From the NCBI GenBank assembly GCA_946413525.1, contig CAMKKZ010000005.1:1-64000 (forward strand): 64,000 nucleotides of DNA, given 5' to 3'. Position numbers and translations under genes: made by a program. This stretch comes from an uncultured Oribacterium sp. Lineage in GTDB: Bacteria; Bacillota; Clostridia; Lachnospirales; Lachnospiraceae. Below the pieces are notes generated by a model. It was not told the origin of the DNA, made no database searches, and saw only the letters and a program-made list of their open reading frames with translations. Shown here in pieces: positions 10,701 to 18,698 of the stretch (positions are counted from its first letter, which is position 1; each line of letters opens with the position of its first letter).

Positions 10701-10763
10701 CCCTCATCATTTGGGTGGCTTTTGGCCACTCCGAGTAAGTGACAAGCCGATGCGGTATCGCAT
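10701..10763 (-). promoter_or_regulatory. Leader element copy E (GCGATACC-N8-TTGTCA-N25 hairpin) before the GltD-like gene
   Basis: On the minus strand GCGATACC is at 10761-10754, TTGTCA at 10745-10740, and a 5-bp stem GTGGC/GCCAC at 10729-10725 and 10719-10715; the ribosome site GAGGGGG follows directly. The first hairpin is ATGCG-ATAC-CGCAT. An AAAACCTGCT remnant upstream matches the degraded upstream unit of copy D. Same spacing as copies before potD, the 62-aa protein, the 484-aa protein and the aldo/keto reductase. Confidence 0.65.
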
Positions 10764-10953
10764 TAGCAGGTTTTCTCTTCATACCTATTTATACTGTGAA
10801 AATCACAGAGATTCAATAGCGAATGCGCGCTGCCTGTCTTATTTATCTGTCTTATTGTAGGTATTAACCTATGTATCAAACATAGTTAATATCTACGCAT
10901 ACAATGCATATTCGAACAATTTTACGCGTTTCCATTTTTTTTGAAATTTCCCC

Positions 10954-10983
10954 TTGCAATAATGTGGATGATAATGTTATAAT
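10954..10983 (+). promoter_or_regulatory. Promoter of tRNA-Val
   Basis: TTGCAA, 18-bp spacer, TATAAT, ending 11 bases before the first base of the tRNA. Very close to sigma-A consensus. Confidence 0.8.
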
Positions 10984-10994
10984 ACTTTTTGTGA

Positions 10995-11067
10995 GGAGGG
11001 TTAGCTCAGCTGGTAGAGCACATGCATCACACGCATGGGGTCACAGGTTCGAGTCCTGCACTCTCCA
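10995..11067 (+). tRNA. tRNA-Val (CAC)
   Basis: 73 nt folding as a complete cloverleaf: acceptor GGAGGGT/ACTCTCC, D arm GCTC..GAGC, anticodon stem CATGC/GCATG around loop ATCACAC (anticodon CAC, reads GUG), T arm ACAGG-TTCGAGT-CCTGC[T-loop TTCGAGT]. Discriminator A, no encoded CCA. Confidence 0.93.
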
Positions 11068-11269
11068 TTCCTTACGGTTTACACGAAGCAGATATCTTCT
11101 TTGAATTGGCAGTCATTTACTATATTCACGATTGGATATAGTTATGTGCCGGATTGCAAGATAAGGGTCTGACTGTCAAAGTGAAGATTATTTGTTTGAT
11201 AGAAAATTTGGTAAAAATTGATTATTTTTTAATCAAAAGAAATTTTCTTAGAATTTGTTTATAGAAAGA
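11068..11269 (+). other. AT-rich spacer between tRNA-Val and terminator, no gene seen
   Basis: About 200 bases with no convincing coding frame. It should be the 3' trailer of the tRNA transcript, ended by the terminator at 11270-11303. I see no second tRNA in it. Confidence 0.4.
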
Positions 11270-11303
11270 ACATGGATGATGGCAGTTCATCCGTGTTTTT
11301 TTT
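11270..11303 (+). terminator. Rho-independent terminator downstream of tRNA-Val
   Basis: Stem ACATGGATGA / TCATCCGTGT (10 bp, one G-T pair), loop TGGCAGT, then eight T residues. Confidence 0.85.
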
Positions 11304-11481
11304 ATATAATAATCTCTTATTTTCTGCCATGAACGGCGTAATACAACAATCATATAACAATCTCGAAACAAACATATGACAATTAAATCATATGCAAAAA
11401 TATTATCTGTGTATTCTAATAATGTAATAAGCGCAGAAGATCAAGGTTCAATAAATGCTGTGATAGAAAGGGGCAGGAAAC

Positions 11482-11691
11482 ATGTTTGGTTTTAAGCGCA
11501 AGATGATTGAATATGACAAGGAAAAATGTCAGCCAGTGCTTAGACGCAGTATTTGCACGGGTGAAAAGGTGGCCGGTTTCCAGAATCTTGATTCCGGTGA
11601 ATTCAAAGAATACCAGTTGATTCATGACGACAGGGAGCTTCAGGAATTCATGAAGGGCTGCGGCATAAGCTCAATCAAGACAATCTATTGA
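11482..11691 (+). CDS. Small conserved-looking protein, function unknown
   Basis: 69 aa, charged and soluble, start MFGFKRK, with two cysteines near the middle (EKCQPVLRRSICTGEK) and a third in KGCGISS. An AAAGGGG ribosome site lies 8 bases before the ATG, and codon use resembles its neighbours, so it is probably expressed. The hydrophilic pattern and the GEKVAGFQNLDSGEFKEY stretch suggest a compact beta-rich domain. I cannot assign a function. It stands alone between the tRNA-Val terminator and a converging metallopeptidase gene. Confidence 0.6.
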   Translation: MFGFKRKMIEYDKEKCQPVLRRSICTGEKVAGFQNLDSGEFKEYQLIHDDRELQEFMKGCGISSIKTIY

Positions 11692-11704
11692 AATTCTGCT
11701 CATA

Positions 11705-12313
11705 CTACTTTTCATTTTGTCTAAATGCCGCGCGCATTCTTGCAATCAGGATACGTCCATGTTCATTTAACCATTTCTGCTGTGTTTTATAATCGGGGAG
11801 TATTTTTCCCACCTCCTGCCAGAAGCGGGGGGAATGGTTCATCTCGATTCGGTGGCAAAGCTCATGCACTATAACATAATCAATGACATCGGGCGGGGCG
11901 AGCATTAACAGGCAGTTGAAATTAAGATTGCCGCGGGCAGAACACGACCCCCAGCGGCTTGTCTGGTTCCGAATCGTAATTCTGCCATACTCTATGCCGG
12001 CCAGCCTGGCAAAATAGTTCACCCTTGGCGGTATATATTGAAGGGCCTGTTCAGCCAGGTGACGTATCTCATCCATGGAGATTGGGGAAAGAGATTCCTG
12101 TTCCTTAAGGGCGGCACGGGCTTTATCAAGCTGTTTCTGTATCCAGCCCGCTTTCTCTGTAAGAAAAGAATGTATTTTTGCCTCAGGCATATAAAATGGA
12201 GCCCGAACGAGAACGCTTGCGGCCGGGGTCACGGTAATGGAAAGAGTTTTTCGGTTGCTTCTAAGGATTTCAAGAGTATAGTCATTATTGTTCTTCATTA
12301 TCTTTTCTGACAT
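11705..12313 (-). CDS. YgjP-type (DUF45/M48-like) metal-dependent hydrolase
   Basis: 202 aa. The zinc motif HELCH (IVHELCHRIEMNHSPRFW) is followed by a third ligand region in the NHS segment, and the upstream RWGSCSARGNLNFN is the hallmark of the YgjP/SprT-like group. N-terminal half is a beta/helix domain (SVLVRAPFYMPEAKIHSFL). These are predicted cytoplasmic zinc peptidases of unknown substrate. It follows the large histidine kinase gene on the same strand, 77 bases downstream, and may be co-transcribed with it. Confidence 0.88.
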   Translation of the reverse strand: MSEKIMKNNNDYTLEILRSNRKTLSITVTPAASVLVRAPFYMPEAKIHSFLTEKAGWIQKQLDKARAALKEQESLSPISMDEIRHLAEQALQYIPPRVNYFARLAGIEYGRITIRNQTSRWGSCSARGNLNFNCLLMLAPPDVIDYVIVHELCHRIEMNHSPRFWQEVGKILPDYKTQQKWLNEHGRILIARMRAAFRQNEK

Positions 12314-12390
12314 GGCCTTTCTTTCTTTTCTTATCGTATTTGATGTACACGTCCCGAATTGTCAGGAAAATGACATACAATAATGATTGT

Positions 12391-15300
12391 TCAAACCCTT
12401 CTTCGAGACTTACTGCGCCGTCTCCTGGAACCGAAAAGGGTTTCTTCACGCTTATATTTCTGAAATTCGGCAATATCTCTTGCATGGAGGAGCCTTGCAT
12501 GACGCTGTGTTCGTTTCTTTATCGCGTCCTGCCATCGGTCTACAATCCATGTAAAGAGCAAGAGGATTGCACTTACCCCGGCAAGGGCGGCCAGAATGTA
12601 AAAAAGCTGAACGATGGACTTTTGCAATACCAATCTGCCTTTTTCATGATCGTAGTAAATTGGTGCATGGCTTTGATGTTGCTGGGATATGTCTTCATAA
12701 CTTGTGGAGCTTTTTTCCTGCCTTTTTACTGAAATAGTTATGTTTTCCGGAATGGCAGGAGGCATGACTTCTGCCGAGGCGGCATCCGGAAGAAGGGAGG
12801 AATATTCATCGGACTTGTCTTCAAAACGAATACGGGCGGTGCCGATGGGACGTTCCCCGTAGTAATAATCAATACGGGCAAAGGAACCGTCTGGCAGTCC
12901 GCTTTCTGAAAGATCATAAGTCAGCGTGGAGCTTATCAATGAGGAATCCGTGCCCTTTGGCATCGTCAGGTGATTTTGCCTGCCTATGGAAAGCTCTAAT
13001 GAATCCACTATAGGGATACCGGCTACCACCATATTATTGCCCAGGACGGTATAGGACTTATCCCAACTGCTGATGGGCAGTGAATCAAAATTTCCAAAGC
13101 CAAAATCAAAAAGTGTTTTAGAGTCTATATATTGGGAGTTATGGCCATTAAGAATGACGCAAATTAATGTCATATCATTTTTTCGGCATGCAGTGACGAG
13201 GGTGTTGCCGGCCAGGGTGGTGTATCCTGTTTTTCCGGCAAAAGCCCCTTCGTAATATTCCCTGTATACCTTGCGCATCATCCTATGGTGGGCATACACC
13301 GTGTTTTCGGGCGCATCCGCATTTGGGTAGCGTTTGATTGGGCCATGAGTGTAGAGCTGGGTGGCTTCAATCTGGCAGAAGAGAGGGTTCTGAATGGCAT
13401 ACTGAAGTATTTTTGCCATATCAGCACAACTGGTATAATGTTCAGGGTTGTTCAAGCCGGACGGGTTCATGAAATGGGAGTCAGTGCAGCCGAGTTCGGC
13501 GGCTTTTTGGTTCATCAGCTCGGCAAAAGCCTCATTGCTCCCTGAAACATACTCTGCCAGCGCATTGGCACAATCATTTGCTGAATGCAGAAGGAGGCAA
13601 TATAGGCAGTCTCGGACAGAGAGCTTGTCGCCGGCCGTTGCTCCGATAATGGTAGAATTCGGTTCAAGGTTGGTGATGGTAGCGGAGGCGGAAAAAGTTA
13701 GCTGATCATCAAGGTTTTCCGTATTCTCCAAAACAAGTATGGCGGTAAGGACTTTGGTAATAGAGGCAGGGAAATACTTTTCGTGCTCATTTTTCTGGAA
13801 CAGCACCGCTCCTGAATCCGCGTCAATCAGGATGGCTCCCTCCGAGTAGATGCTGCCTTCGACAACGGGCCAGTTTTCCGCATGGGACGTATGGCAAAAA
13901 AAGGTAAGGAAACAGCACAGGGAAAAAACCAACATTAATAAACTTGCCGGGGCAGATATGTTTACGGACTCCGGACGCGCGCTGTCAGAACCGTTAGACG
14001 ATGCCGAAGGCGGATTGCTTTCCTCAAAAAAATCCTTTGACAGCTCGGCTTTGGGAAGGGTGACGGATGCTTTGTATAGATCGCCATCAATACTGATCAC
14101 CAAAGCCCCATGCATGAGTACGGTAAGGCTTTTGGCAATAGAAAGTCCTAGACCGGATCCTTCTGTTGTACGGCTTACATCGCCCCTTACAAAGCGTTCG
14201 GTTAGTTCCTCAGGGGAGATATTGAGAGGCGATGAGGAAATGTTTTTTATGGTGCACGTAACGGTTTTCTCCTGTTCTGATAGATCAATATAAATACGGC
14301 TTTCCCTGAGGGCATATTTACAGCAATTGTTCAGCAGATTTTCCAATATTCTCCAGAGCCTCCGTCCATCCGCGAGAATCATGACGGGATGGTGAGGGAG
14401 TGATTCAATAATCTGTAGCTTGTTAATTGTGAACTTGTCTTCAAATTCCCCCAGGGCTTGTCTGATCATTTCATTGTAATCCAGGGGGACAATGTCCATG
14501 GACACATTTCCAGAGCTGGCCTTGCTGGCTTCCACTAAATCCTCGGTAAGCGTTTTCAGGCGGTGAGATTTTTGTTCAAGTACATCCAGGTATTCGTTGG
14601 CTTTTGGGTCATCTATCTTTATCCTCTTTAATAGGTCCACGTAGTTGATAATGGATGTCAGTGGGGTCTTCAGGTCATGGGATACATTGGTAATGAGGTC
14701 TGCCTTCAGTCGCTCCGCCTTGACTTGCTCGTTGACAGCCTTTTTCAGTCCCGTGGCTATGCGCCAGGTGTAAATATCGATTGTCAGAAGTATTACAAAA
14801 AAGGCAATGGCTGCCAGGAATGCCCGGAGGCTCCCGGCCTGATAAAAATGAGTGAATAGCATGGCAATCATGGCAATGCCGGCGGCATTCGGCAGAAGGA
14901 AGAGGATGAAGGTGAAGTAGCGCGAGGAGGTCAATGCCGCGGCGTTAATATAATGCTGGACAAGATCCAGGATTTTTTTGAGCAAGGAATTCTTCCATAA
15001 TGTCCTGGCCTTATAATTCCTGGCCAGGGACAGCATGAGCGGGAGGAAGACGACATAAATCAACAGGAAGACAAGGGTCGATTCCCAGAATTCCCACTCA
15101 TCCAGGGTTCCGACAAGGTTTTCCAGTGAAACAAGGAATGCATAGGAGAAACGGCCGGCAAAATAATACCAGAGAAAGAAAATGAGGGCAATGGCTTCTA
15201 TCGGAATGGAGTCCAGTGGCTGAAGGAGTATTTTTCCGTTTTTCCCCTCGCCAGTATAACGAAAAAGGCCGATGCAGCTTAGCAGTGTGCCCGCGAACCC

Positions 15301-16185
15301 AAATAGAAAGAGGGTGATGCCGATGGTACAATTTTTTCTTCTGGTATTATAAAGCTGGTATTCCCTGTAATACCCATCGTCCGCAAGAAAGGATGTATCT
15401 ACTCCGGCCGCAAGCTCGTATGAGGCGTTTTCGAAAGGACTTCTTGCTTCCAGAAGGGGAATCGCGTTGGAAGGAGGGGTCAGCATGTTGGAACGCATTT
15501 CCAGGTTTTCGGAATTTGTCAGAAAATATTTTCCCAGATGAAGTATTGTTTCCGGTGTTTGTGAATTGTCATTGCGGTAGGTAATGTTCTCATCGTCATT
15601 ATAATATCGGATAAAAAACTTCAAGTTGCTTGTGTGGTCAAAATATTCGGAACGGACAGCATAGTATTTCGCAAGATAGGAAAGGGTTTCCTCCGCAAGC
15701 TTTCCCAGACTCATCATCCCGTCGGCCGGACTGGATGGCATATAATTAGGCATATAGGCTCTCCATGTGACACGGATTTGATGATCCCGTTCATCCTCGG
15801 TTTTTGAGATGCTTGCCTTTCCGTCATCTACAACCTGGTTTTTTTCATTGAGATAAAAGCCCATAGACCTGGCATATTTGATGAGGGTGTCCAGGCTGTA
15901 GGAAACGGCTGCTCCGCGCGTATCGCTTTTTGCAATAGTTTGCTGCAGGTTCATCTTTCCGTCTTTTTCAAAGAGCTCATGAAGAAAGATGTAGTCAAAA
16001 ATGTCGTTTACAGATTCGGAAAAACGGCTTTCGAAAAGGGCAGAAGATGTATATTCGGGTTCGCGCAAAGTGGTGATAGCCCCTTCTTCGGAACTGTTAA
16101 ATTTCAAAATAACCGCGCCGGCAATTGCCGCAAGGATGGCCGTCACATTGAGGATGCAGAATATGACTTTTTTCACTGTGTTCAA
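12391..16185 (-). CDS. Fusion of a sensor histidine kinase and a D-alanyl-D-alanine carboxypeptidase (S11)
   Basis: 1264 aa in one uninterrupted frame. N-terminal helix 8-28, an extracytoplasmic sensor of ~250 residues, several helices (~290-480), then a HisKA/HATPase kinase: phospho-acceptor H503 in NVSHDLKTP, N box LLNNCCKYA, G box GSGLGLS near 676. A Ser/Pro-rich linker leads to a second helix (about 745-763) ending in HTSHA. Then a complete penicillin-binding D,D-carboxypeptidase: nucleophile S808 in SITK, S868-x-N870 in SAND, K985 in KTG, and a beta-rich C-terminal domain. A last helix (~1185-1213) precedes a 50-residue very basic tail. Separate genes would be usual. The second part has no charged signal-peptide start or internal ribosome site, so a true fusion is likely. 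The OmpR-type regulator is divergent. Inferred role: coupling wall trimming or beta-lactam sensing to transcription. Confidence 0.9.
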   Translation of the reverse strand: MNTVKKVIFCILNVTAILAAIAGAVILKFNSSEEGAITTLREPEYTSSALFESRFSESVNDIFDYIFLHELFEKDGKMNLQQTIAKSDTRGAAVSYSLDTLIKYARSMGFYLNEKNQVVDDGKASISKTEDERDHQIRVTWRAYMPNYMPSSPADGMMSLGKLAEETLSYLAKYYAVRSEYFDHTSNLKFFIRYYNDDENITYRNDNSQTPETILHLGKYFLTNSENLEMRSNMLTPPSNAIPLLEARSPFENASYELAAGVDTSFLADDGYYREYQLYNTRRKNCTIGITLFLFGFAGTLLSCIGLFRYTGEGKNGKILLQPLDSIPIEAIALIFFLWYYFAGRFSYAFLVSLENLVGTLDEWEFWESTLVFLLIYVVFLPLMLSLARNYKARTLWKNSLLKKILDLVQHYINAAALTSSRYFTFILFLLPNAAGIAMIAMLFTHFYQAGSLRAFLAAIAFFVILLTIDIYTWRIATGLKKAVNEQVKAERLKADLITNVSHDLKTPLTSIINYVDLLKRIKIDDPKANEYLDVLEQKSHRLKTLTEDLVEASKASSGNVSMDIVPLDYNEMIRQALGEFEDKFTINKLQIIESLPHHPVMILADGRRLWRILENLLNNCCKYALRESRIYIDLSEQEKTVTCTIKNISSSPLNISPEELTERFVRGDVSRTTEGSGLGLSIAKSLTVLMHGALVISIDGDLYKASVTLPKAELSKDFFEESNPPSASSNGSDSARPESVNISAPASLLMLVFSLCCFLTFFCHTSHAENWPVVEGSIYSEGAILIDADSGAVLFQKNEHEKYFPASITKVLTAILVLENTENLDDQLTFSASATITNLEPNSTIIGATAGDKLSVRDCLYCLLLHSANDCANALAEYVSGSNEAFAELMNQKAAELGCTDSHFMNPSGLNNPEHYTSCADMAKILQYAIQNPLFCQIEATQLYTHGPIKRYPNADAPENTVYAHHRMMRKVYREYYEGAFAGKTGYTTLAGNTLVTACRKNDMTLICVILNGHNSQYIDSKTLFDFGFGNFDSLPISSWDKSYTVLGNNMVVAGIPIVDSLELSIGRQNHLTMPKGTDSSLISSTLTYDLSESGLPDGSFARIDYYYGERPIGTARIRFEDKSDEYSSLLPDAASAEVMPPAIPENITISVKRQEKSSTSYEDISQQHQSHAPIYYDHEKGRLVLQKSIVQLFYILAALAGVSAILLLFTWIVDRWQDAIKKRTQRHARLLHARDIAEFQKYKREETLFGSRRRRSKSRRRV

Positions 16186-16282
16186 TCTCCTTAGTTTATT
16201 TGCTTTTCTATTTAAAGTGGACTTTTAAAGTGGTCTTCTTGCCGCTTGTTTTTCTCAGAATGGGCGAGATATGAATAGTTGT

Positions 16283-16310
16283 TTGCAAATTATTATAGAT
16301 GTATTATAAT
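16283..16310 (+). promoter_or_regulatory. Possible distal promoter toward the response regulator
   Basis: TTGCAA, 16-bp spacer, TATAAT. The TATAAT lies in a direct repeat (ATGTATTATAAT twice, 16299-16325). A transcript from here would run through the tandem palindromes at 16366-16530 before reaching the regulator. Confidence 0.4.
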
Positions 16311-16365
16311 TTAATGTATTATAATCAGTTGGAGGGATAATCGCAAGGCGATTCCATCCCGGAAG

Positions 16366-16540
16366 TATGAAAAGCAAGCTTTTCATACTTCATTTGTGCC
16401 GCTGACGCGACACAAATGGGACTCAACGCCTGCGGCATTAAGTCAAAGTATGAAAGGCAAGCCTTTCATATTTCATTTGTGCCGCTGGAGCGACACAAAT
16501 GGGATTCAATGCCTGAGGCATTAAGTCAAAGTATGAAAGG
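16366..16540. repeat. Palindromic repeat family 1, two tandem 83-bp units plus start of a third
   Basis: Units start at 16366 and 16449; a truncated third starts at 16531. Each unit has hairpins TATGAAA..TTTCATA, CATTTGTG-CCGC/GCG-CACAAATG and TGCC/GGCA, ending AAGTCAA. A third full copy is at 24791 and a partial reverse copy at 46331. Non-coding; fills most of the kinase/regulator intergenic region. Confidence 0.85.
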
Positions 16541-16638
16541 CAGGTGAATTGCATTGCCTTGGATCCCGGGGGATCTTCAACTCTGGCGGCAGAAGTTTTG
16601 AGACAGGATTATCCATAGTGTATCATGTATCAATTCCG

Positions 16639-16644
16639 TATAAT
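16639..16644 (+). promoter_or_regulatory. -10 box of the response-regulator gene
   Basis: TATAAT 19 bases before the ATG, with GGAGGAGG between. No good -35 is present, which would fit a promoter that needs an activator, perhaps the regulator itself. Confidence 0.4.
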
Positions 16645-16663
16645 GCGGGAGGAGGTGTGAAAA

Positions 16664-17386
16664 ATGCAGACAATCCTTGTATGTGATGATGATGAACAGA
16701 TCGTGGAGGCCATTTCTATATATCTAACGGGAGAGGGTTTTTCAGTGCTGAAAGCATATGATGGACAGGATGCGCTGGACATTATGGAAAAGACCAGGGT
16801 GGATCTGATGATCATTGACGTCATGATGCCCGGGCTGGATGGAATACGTACAACGCTGAAGGTGCGCGAGAAGAGTTCGGTTCCTGTCATCATACTTTCT
16901 GCCAAAAGCGAGGATAATGACAAGATTCTGGGCTTGAACATAGGGGCTGATGATTATATTACGAAGCCTTTTAATCCGCTGGAGCTGGTTGCCAGGGTCA
17001 AGTCCCAGTTGCGCCGCTATACAAAATTACGCAATTCGGAAGAGGAAGGGGAGCAAGGCAGAAATATTTATACTAATGGGGCCCTGGTGATTGACGATGA
17101 TACAAAGGAAGTGACGGTGGACGGCAATCCTGTCAAATTAACGCCGATTGAGTACAACATACTGCTGCTTTTGGTGAAAAATGCAGGGAAAGTATATTCT
17201 ATAGAAGAAATATACACATCTATATGGAATGAGCAGGCAATTGGAGCTGACAATACAGTGGCAGTTCATATCAGGCATATCCGGGAAAAGATAGAGATAA
17301 ACCCCAGAGAACCCAGGTATCTGAAGGTTGTCTGGGGCGTCGGTTACAAGATCGAACGGCAGGATGGGGCAACGGACGGCAAGTGA
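16664..17386 (+). CDS. OmpR/PhoB-family response regulator
   Basis: 240 aa. Receiver domain 1-120: acidic pocket DDD at 8-10, phospho-acceptor Asp in MIIDVMMPGLDG, switch Lys in ITKPFNPLELVARV. C-terminal winged-helix domain (KLTPIEYNILLLLVKN, recognition helix ADNTVAVHIRHIREKI), the VanR-like OmpR class. GGAGGAGG gives a strong ribosome site. It is divergent from the histidine kinase/D,D-carboxypeptidase gene with 478 bp between, and is the only regulator nearby, so it is the likely phosphotransfer partner. Related regulators control cell-wall genes (VanR, PhoP), which fits the carboxypeptidase part of the partner. Confidence 0.92.
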   Translation: MQTILVCDDDEQIVEAISIYLTGEGFSVLKAYDGQDALDIMEKTRVDLMIIDVMMPGLDGIRTTLKVREKSSVPVIILSAKSEDNDKILGLNIGADDYITKPFNPLELVARVKSQLRRYTKLRNSEEEGEQGRNIYTNGALVIDDDTKEVTVDGNPVKLTPIEYNILLLLVKNAGKVYSIEEIYTSIWNEQAIGADNTVAVHIRHIREKIEINPREPRYLKVVWGVGYKIERQDGATDGK

Positions 17387-17407
17387 TAGCAAGAAACGCA
17401 AATACGC

Positions 17408-17758
17408 TTACTCTTTTGTATCTTTAATAATGTTATCAGAATGGATTTCATTATTGGCGGCTTCTCCTTTGCCGCTCCCTTCCCTGGCTCGCTCTTCTTG
17501 AATACGGCGCAGGCTTTCTTCGGCTGATTTACGTGCTTTTTCCGCATTCATGGCTTTCTCTTTCCTGAGGGCATCATAGATTAGAAAGGCAATGAGGGCT
17601 ATCACAGCCACTACAATGAGCACGAAAATTGCAAAGGCCGTTTTCAAAATCCATCCGAACCCGGTCATATTGAAGCCATAGTAAAGAATGGCCGCCAGAC
17701 CGATGATCAAGGCGATTGCGGTTCCGCATCCAGGTGTATTTCCTGAGTCCATAAGCAT
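17408..17758 (-). CDS. Small membrane protein with charged cytoplasmic tail, unknown function
   Basis: 116 aa. Two adjacent hydrophobic segments (about 12-33 and 36-61, IFVLIVVAVIALIAFLIY) and then a highly charged helical tail rich in E, K and R (KEKAMNAEKARKSAEESLRR), likely a coiled coil. The AGGAGGC site upstream of the start supports translation. It converges with the response regulator 22 bases away. Similar short phage-shock-like or septal membrane proteins exist, but I cannot assign a family. Confidence 0.6.
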   Translation of the reverse strand: MLMDSGNTPGCGTAIALIIGLAAILYYGFNMTGFGWILKTAFAIFVLIVVAVIALIAFLIYDALRKEKAMNAEKARKSAEESLRRIQEERAREGSGKGEAANNEIHSDNIIKDTKE

Positions 17759-17891
17759 GCCTCCTTTGAAATTTGGTTTGAAATATGATCTGAGGTATGA
17801 TTTTCGTTTGGTTTATGTGTTTGCTCTTGAAAGATTATGGAAGGGCTTTAAGAGCAATAGTATATAAGATTTGCAAAAAGTTCAAGATACA

Positions 17892-17920
17892 GAAAAAAAC
17901 CGCTGCCAAACAGCGGTTTT
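17892..17920 (-). terminator. Rho-independent terminator of tRNA-Lys
   Basis: On the minus strand AAACCGCTG / CAGCGGTTT with loop TTTGG-like 4-5 bases and a run of T residues after it; 16 bases beyond the tRNA 3' end. The A-rich other flank could allow bidirectional use. Confidence 0.85.
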
Positions 17921-17935
17921 GTTAAAAAATGCATA

Positions 17936-18008
17936 TGCGCCCTCAGGGACTCGAACCCTGGACAAATAGATTAAGAGTCTACTGCTCTACCAACTGAGCT
18001 AAGGGCGC
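17936..18008 (-). tRNA. tRNA-Lys (CTT)
   Basis: 73-nt cloverleaf on the minus strand: acceptor GCGCCCT/AGGGCGC, D arm GCTC/GAGC, anticodon stem TAGA/TCTA around CTCTTAA (anticodon CTT, reads AAG), T arm CCAGG-TTCGAGT[T-loop region]-CCTG. Discriminator A, no encoded CCA. Confidence 0.92.
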
Positions 18009-18030
18009 AGAAAATTCATGACAGCTATGA

Positions 18031-18059
18031 AGTATACATAAACCTCCAATATTTGTCAA
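18031..18059 (-). promoter_or_regulatory. Promoter of tRNA-Lys
   Basis: On the minus strand TTGACA, 17-bp spacer, TATACT, 22 bases before the tRNA. Near-perfect sigma-A promoter. Confidence 0.85.
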
Positions 18060-18108
18060 GTGTTTTTTTGAGATATTTTCGGCGACATTTTTCAGACATC
18101 TCAAAGAA

Positions 18109-18306
18109 TTCCACCTGTACGGTTGAATGGCCTAAAGGCCATTCTGAATACCCCTAAATTCGCAAAACCGCCCGCTTCGCGTGCTTAAAGATTTGCTTCG
18201 CAAATCGTTTTGCTCATTTAGGGGTAGGTTGCTCATCCAAAGCGATATTTTGATTACGGTAAACCGTATCAAAATATCGCTTTGGATGGCAACCGTACAG
18301 GTGGAA
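18109..18306. repeat. 198-bp branched palindromic element
   Basis: Outer arms 18109-18125 and 18290-18306 are perfect 17-bp reverse complements (core CCACCTGTACGGTTG). Inside are a hairpin AATGGCC/GGCCATT (18127-18144), a nested stem (18150-18159 with 18216-18225; GCAAAAC 162-168 with GTTTTGC 207-213; GATTTGC 190-196 with GCAAATC 200-206), and a ~25-bp hairpin 18235-18287. The fold is like a cloverleaf with an outer stem. No ORF. It is either a MITE/REP-like element or a structured RNA. Confidence 0.75.
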
Positions 18307-18418
18307 AAATTTCAGTCGTCATTCTAAAGGCAGTTTCCAGGGCGGCTAAATGTTATATAACAAACGGTAGTTCCCTTCCTGTTAAACACCTTGATGCAGT
18401 CATTCTTTTAATTTTTTC

Positions 18419-18446
18419 TTGCAATTACGCACTTTTCTGATAGAAT
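18419..18446 (+). promoter_or_regulatory. Promoter of the pot operon
   Basis: TTGCAA, 16-bp spacer, TAGAAT. It gives a leader of about 245 nt before the preferred potA start; the leader has a possible long-range pairing GGTATG (about 18482) with CATACC (about 18555) but no riboswitch I recognise. Confidence 0.55.
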
Positions 18447-18698
18447 AGCCTCATTGCCTTTTCTTTGCGCTCATTTATGATGGTATGCGCGAGTACGTTG
18501 GATTTGAAGAATAAGCATTCGGCAGGCCATGCCGGGCAGTGGACAATAAACACCATACCAAGCGTTCAGATCGTCTGAGGTGGGAAGAAGAAACGGGCAA
18601 AATAATATATGAAGGAAGGTCTTAGGCGGGCTAAAATATGTATCTGTGGAAAAGCATGGCTGCAGATGGTGCCCCAGACCCTGCGAGGTTTTTATGAG

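Noticed and set aside
10740..10761. TTGTCA and TATAAT-like hexamers of the leader element as -35/-10 boxes
   Set aside because: The spacing is a constant 24-25 bp, too long for sigma-A (16-19), and the -10-like hexamer is not conserved (CCAAAT, TCTAAT, TTTATT).
13850..14293. 147-codon open frame antisense to the histidine kinase gene
   Set aside because: Shadow frame within a continuous 1264-codon gene.
16366..16540. Tandem 83-bp repeats as a CRISPR array
   Set aside because: Whole units are repeated with no unique spacers, and no cas genes are near; palindromic repeat is the better reading.
18609..18698. ATG 90 bases upstream as potA start
   Set aside because: Adds 30 residues unlike PotA, with no ribosome site; TTG 18699 fits both the alignment and GAGG spacing.
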